The position numbers and the translations under genes are program-made. Under the pieces are notes generated by a model. That model made no database searches, had not been told where the DNA came from, and was given only the letters and a program-made list of their open reading frames with translations. 64,000 bases of DNA from CAVPGP01 sp963718065 (lineage in GTDB: Bacteria > Actinomycetota > Thermoleophilia > Gaiellales > Gaiellaceae): positions 389,163 through 453,162 of the forward strand of contig CAVQYE010000020.1 in NCBI GenBank assembly GCA_963718065.1, given 5' to 3'. Every line of letters starts with the position of its first letter. Position 1 is the first letter of the stretch. Positions 62,698 to 64,000 of the stretch are shown here, piece after piece.

Positions 62698-62834
62698 CAG
62701 GCATTTCCTCGTTGCAACCATGATTCCGTACCTGGTACACGACCAGGTACGGAGGCAGGGCAAAGTGTCAGCTGTGCAGGCATTTCCTCGTTTGGAACAC
62801 CATTTCATACCTGGTACGCGACGAGGTACCAGTG
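62698..62834. repeat. Two direct copies of a 57-bp palindrome-bearing repeat
   Basis: Copy 1 (62698-62754) and copy 2 (62777-62834) both begin CAGGCATTTCCTCGTT and are 79 bases apart. Copy 1 contains a perfect 9-bp palindrome GTACCTGGT/ACCAGGTAC (62728-62750, loop ACACG); in copy 2 the match is weakened by substitutions (TACCT ... AGGTA). The pair fills the gap between the convergent YCII and nitroreductase genes. It could be a bidirectional terminator or a REP-like repeat; its units differ from arrays A-D. Confidence 0.7.
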
Positions 62835-62882
62835 GAGGTGTCGCGCAGCGGCCCAGCGCGTCGTGGGCCGGCTGAGTGCCCG

Positions 62883-63387
62883 CTAGTCGAGCCAGTCGAC
62901 CGGCGCCGGGTCTCGCTCCTTGCCGGGCGGGAGCCCGAGCGGCGGGCCGAGGTGGATCAGCGAGACGACGTGCTCGTCGGCCGCGAGCCCGAGCGCGGCG
63001 CGTCCCTGGGGCGTCCGCAGGACCGACGGCGTGCGCCAGTAGGAGGCGAGCCCGCGCTCATGTGCCGCGAGCAGGACGACGTAGACCGCGCAGCCGGTCG
63101 CGAGCAGATCCTCCTCGTCCTGCACGGCGTCGCCGGTGAGCTTCGCCGTTGCGAGGACGAGCGTCGGCGCGCGGTCGAGCTTCGCTGCCTCTCGCTCGTC
63201 GCCCGCCTCCTTCAGCCGCGCGAGGGCTTCGGGCCCGAGCACCCGGAACCGCCAGGGCTGGGTCAGCTTGTGGTTCGGCGCGAACCGCGCGAGCTGGAGA
63301 AGCTCCTCGATCGTGCTTCGATCGACCGGCGCCCGCCCGTACTGCTTGTGGGTGCGACGGGTGCGGGATTGCGGTCGCGACGTCCAT
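62883..63387 (-). CDS. Nitroreductase family protein, one frameshift
   Basis: ATG complementary to 63385-63387 starts MDVATAIPHP; after a shift near 63350 the chain continues as RSTIEELLQLARFAPNHKLT and QPWRFRVLGPEALARLKEAG, the FMN-binding start of nitroreductases. The rest is clean: DLLATGCAVYVVLLAAHERG, LASYWRTPSVLRTPQGRAAL and VSLIHLGPPLGLPP. It is a probable FMN oxidoreductase using NAD(P)H; the substrate is unknown. Confidence 0.85.
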
Positions 63388-63540
63388 CGCCGTCACCCTA
63401 GCGGCGGGCTGCGGACACGAGCCGCGTCGCAGCGCCACGCGTCTCGCCGAGCCCGTGCTCGGGATCGTGCGCGGCCTTATCGTCCGTGAGGAGTGGCGCC
63501 TGGCGGCGGTAGCCGAGCCGGGCTTTGCTTGAATGGCTCA

Positions 63541-64000
63541 ATGACGTCCCAGGGCGCATCCCAGGTCGAGCAGCTTGGAGAGAACAAGGTCCGCCTCACG
63601 GTCGACGTCCCGGCGCACGACGTCCATCACGCGATCGAGCACGCGACCGAAGATCTCGCGTCCAGCGTTCGCATCCCGGGCTTCCGCAAGGGCAAGGTGC
63701 CGAAGCAGGTGCTGCTCTCTCGCCTGGGGAAGGAGCGCATCTACCAGGAGGCCGTCGAGAGTCACATCGGCGGCTGGTTCTGGAACGCCGTCTCGAGCAC
63801 GCGCGCGCGGCCGGTCAAGGTGCCCGAGTACGAGTACGAGCTGCCGGCTTCGGACTCCGAGCCGTGGTCGTTCCAGGCGACGTTCGGCGTCCAGCCGATG
63901 CCGACGCTGCCCGACTGGCGCTCGCTCAAGGTGCCGAAGGCCGAGGTCTCTGTGCCGGCGGAGGTCGTCGACTCGGAGCTCGAGATGCTGCAGACCGCGG
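63541..64000 (+). CDS. tig: Trigger factor, N-terminal part (cut by window end)
   Basis: ATG 63541. The ribosome-binding domain is clear: VEQLGENKVRLTVDVPAHDV, then the signature IPGFRKGKVPKQVLLSRLGK, then YQEAVESHIGGWFWNAVSST. It is a chaperone that meets nascent chains at the ribosome exit tunnel. About 153 residues are present; the peptidyl-prolyl isomerase and C-terminal domains lie beyond the window. Confidence 0.93.
   Translation, partial: MTSQGASQVEQLGENKVRLTVDVPAHDVHHAIEHATEDLASSVRIPGFRKGKVPKQVLLSRLGKERIYQEAVESHIGGWFWNAVSSTRARPVKVPEYEYELPASDSEPWSFQATFGVQPMPTLPDWRSLKVPKAEVSVPAEVVDSELEMLQTA

Overview
The window reads as one contiguous stretch of a high-GC chromosome. It looks like a deep-branching actinobacterium, most plausibly class Thermoleophilia (Gaiellales-like). 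This rests on very high GC, frequent GTG/TTG starts, tRNAs without encoded CCA, many ATGA/GTGA stop-start overlaps, and the overall look of the proteins; it is inference, because no database search could be run. There is no phage, plasmid or large genomic island. Roughly 67 protein genes and six tRNA genes (Pro-TGG, Gly-TCC, Arg-TCT, His-GTG, Arg-TCG, Leu-TAG) are supported.

Layout. 0-6 kb: LysR regulator, ArfB ribosome rescue, HAD phosphatase, then the acpS-nnr-alr-methyltransferase run. 6-10 kb: SDR and a secreted subtilase. 10-18.4 kb: fabI, MFS exporter, membrane protein, peroxiredoxin, carboxylate-amine ligase, RidA, beta-lactamase-like hydrolase, cNMP-binding protein, Nudix and lipid-kinase genes. 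18.4-27 kb: a three-gene ABC exporter, trxA, ileS, a single-domain Y1 (HUH) transposase and ispH. 27-34.6 kb: a large multi-GAF sensor kinase with an orphan receiver, a CAP protein and transporters. 34.6-41 kb: aminopeptidase, CtaG, Rsm22-like methyltransferase, dihaem cytochrome c, AI-2E family transporter. 41-48 kb: TolB-like and TPR proteins, dienelactone hydrolase, glycerol kinase, patatin, MpaB-like oxygenase. 48-53 kb: envelope proteins (membrane-anchored HTH protein, L,D-transpeptidase, DUF11-like secreted protein). 53-60.5 kb: an OmpR-type two-component system next to a branched-chain-amino-acid-type ABC system with a permease-ATPase fusion. 60.5-64 kb: small membrane proteins, a TGS-domain GTPase, YCII, nitroreductase and the start of trigger factor.

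The most unusual content is non-coding. Four tandem arrays (16.5, 24.9, 33.1 and 39.6 kb; 22 units in all) share a 20-bp unit, CGGTGYCAGAC + three variable bases + GTTAAG, repeated every 22-26 bp and always in the same orientation. One array lies directly upstream of the only transposase-like gene in the window, a RAYT-type Y1 protein, so a REP/RAYT-like system is the simplest reading. The alternating higher-order structure, the three-base variable slot and a shared unit order between arrays are not explained by ordinary REPs. There are also three 169-170 bp elements with terminal inverted repeats (26.6, 45.8 and 62.2 kb), a pair of long palindromic repeats (62.7 kb), and a four-fold 11-bp operator in front of the OmpR-type regulator.

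Caution: many genes, including normally essential ones (alr, fabI), are broken by single-base frameshifts clustered at about 2.8-10.7, 40.4-45.0 and 61.3-62.0 kb, while long genes elsewhere (ileS, ispH, the ABC operons) are clean. I read this mainly as local consensus-sequence error rather than gene decay. Those genes are annotated over their full span with the breaks noted.
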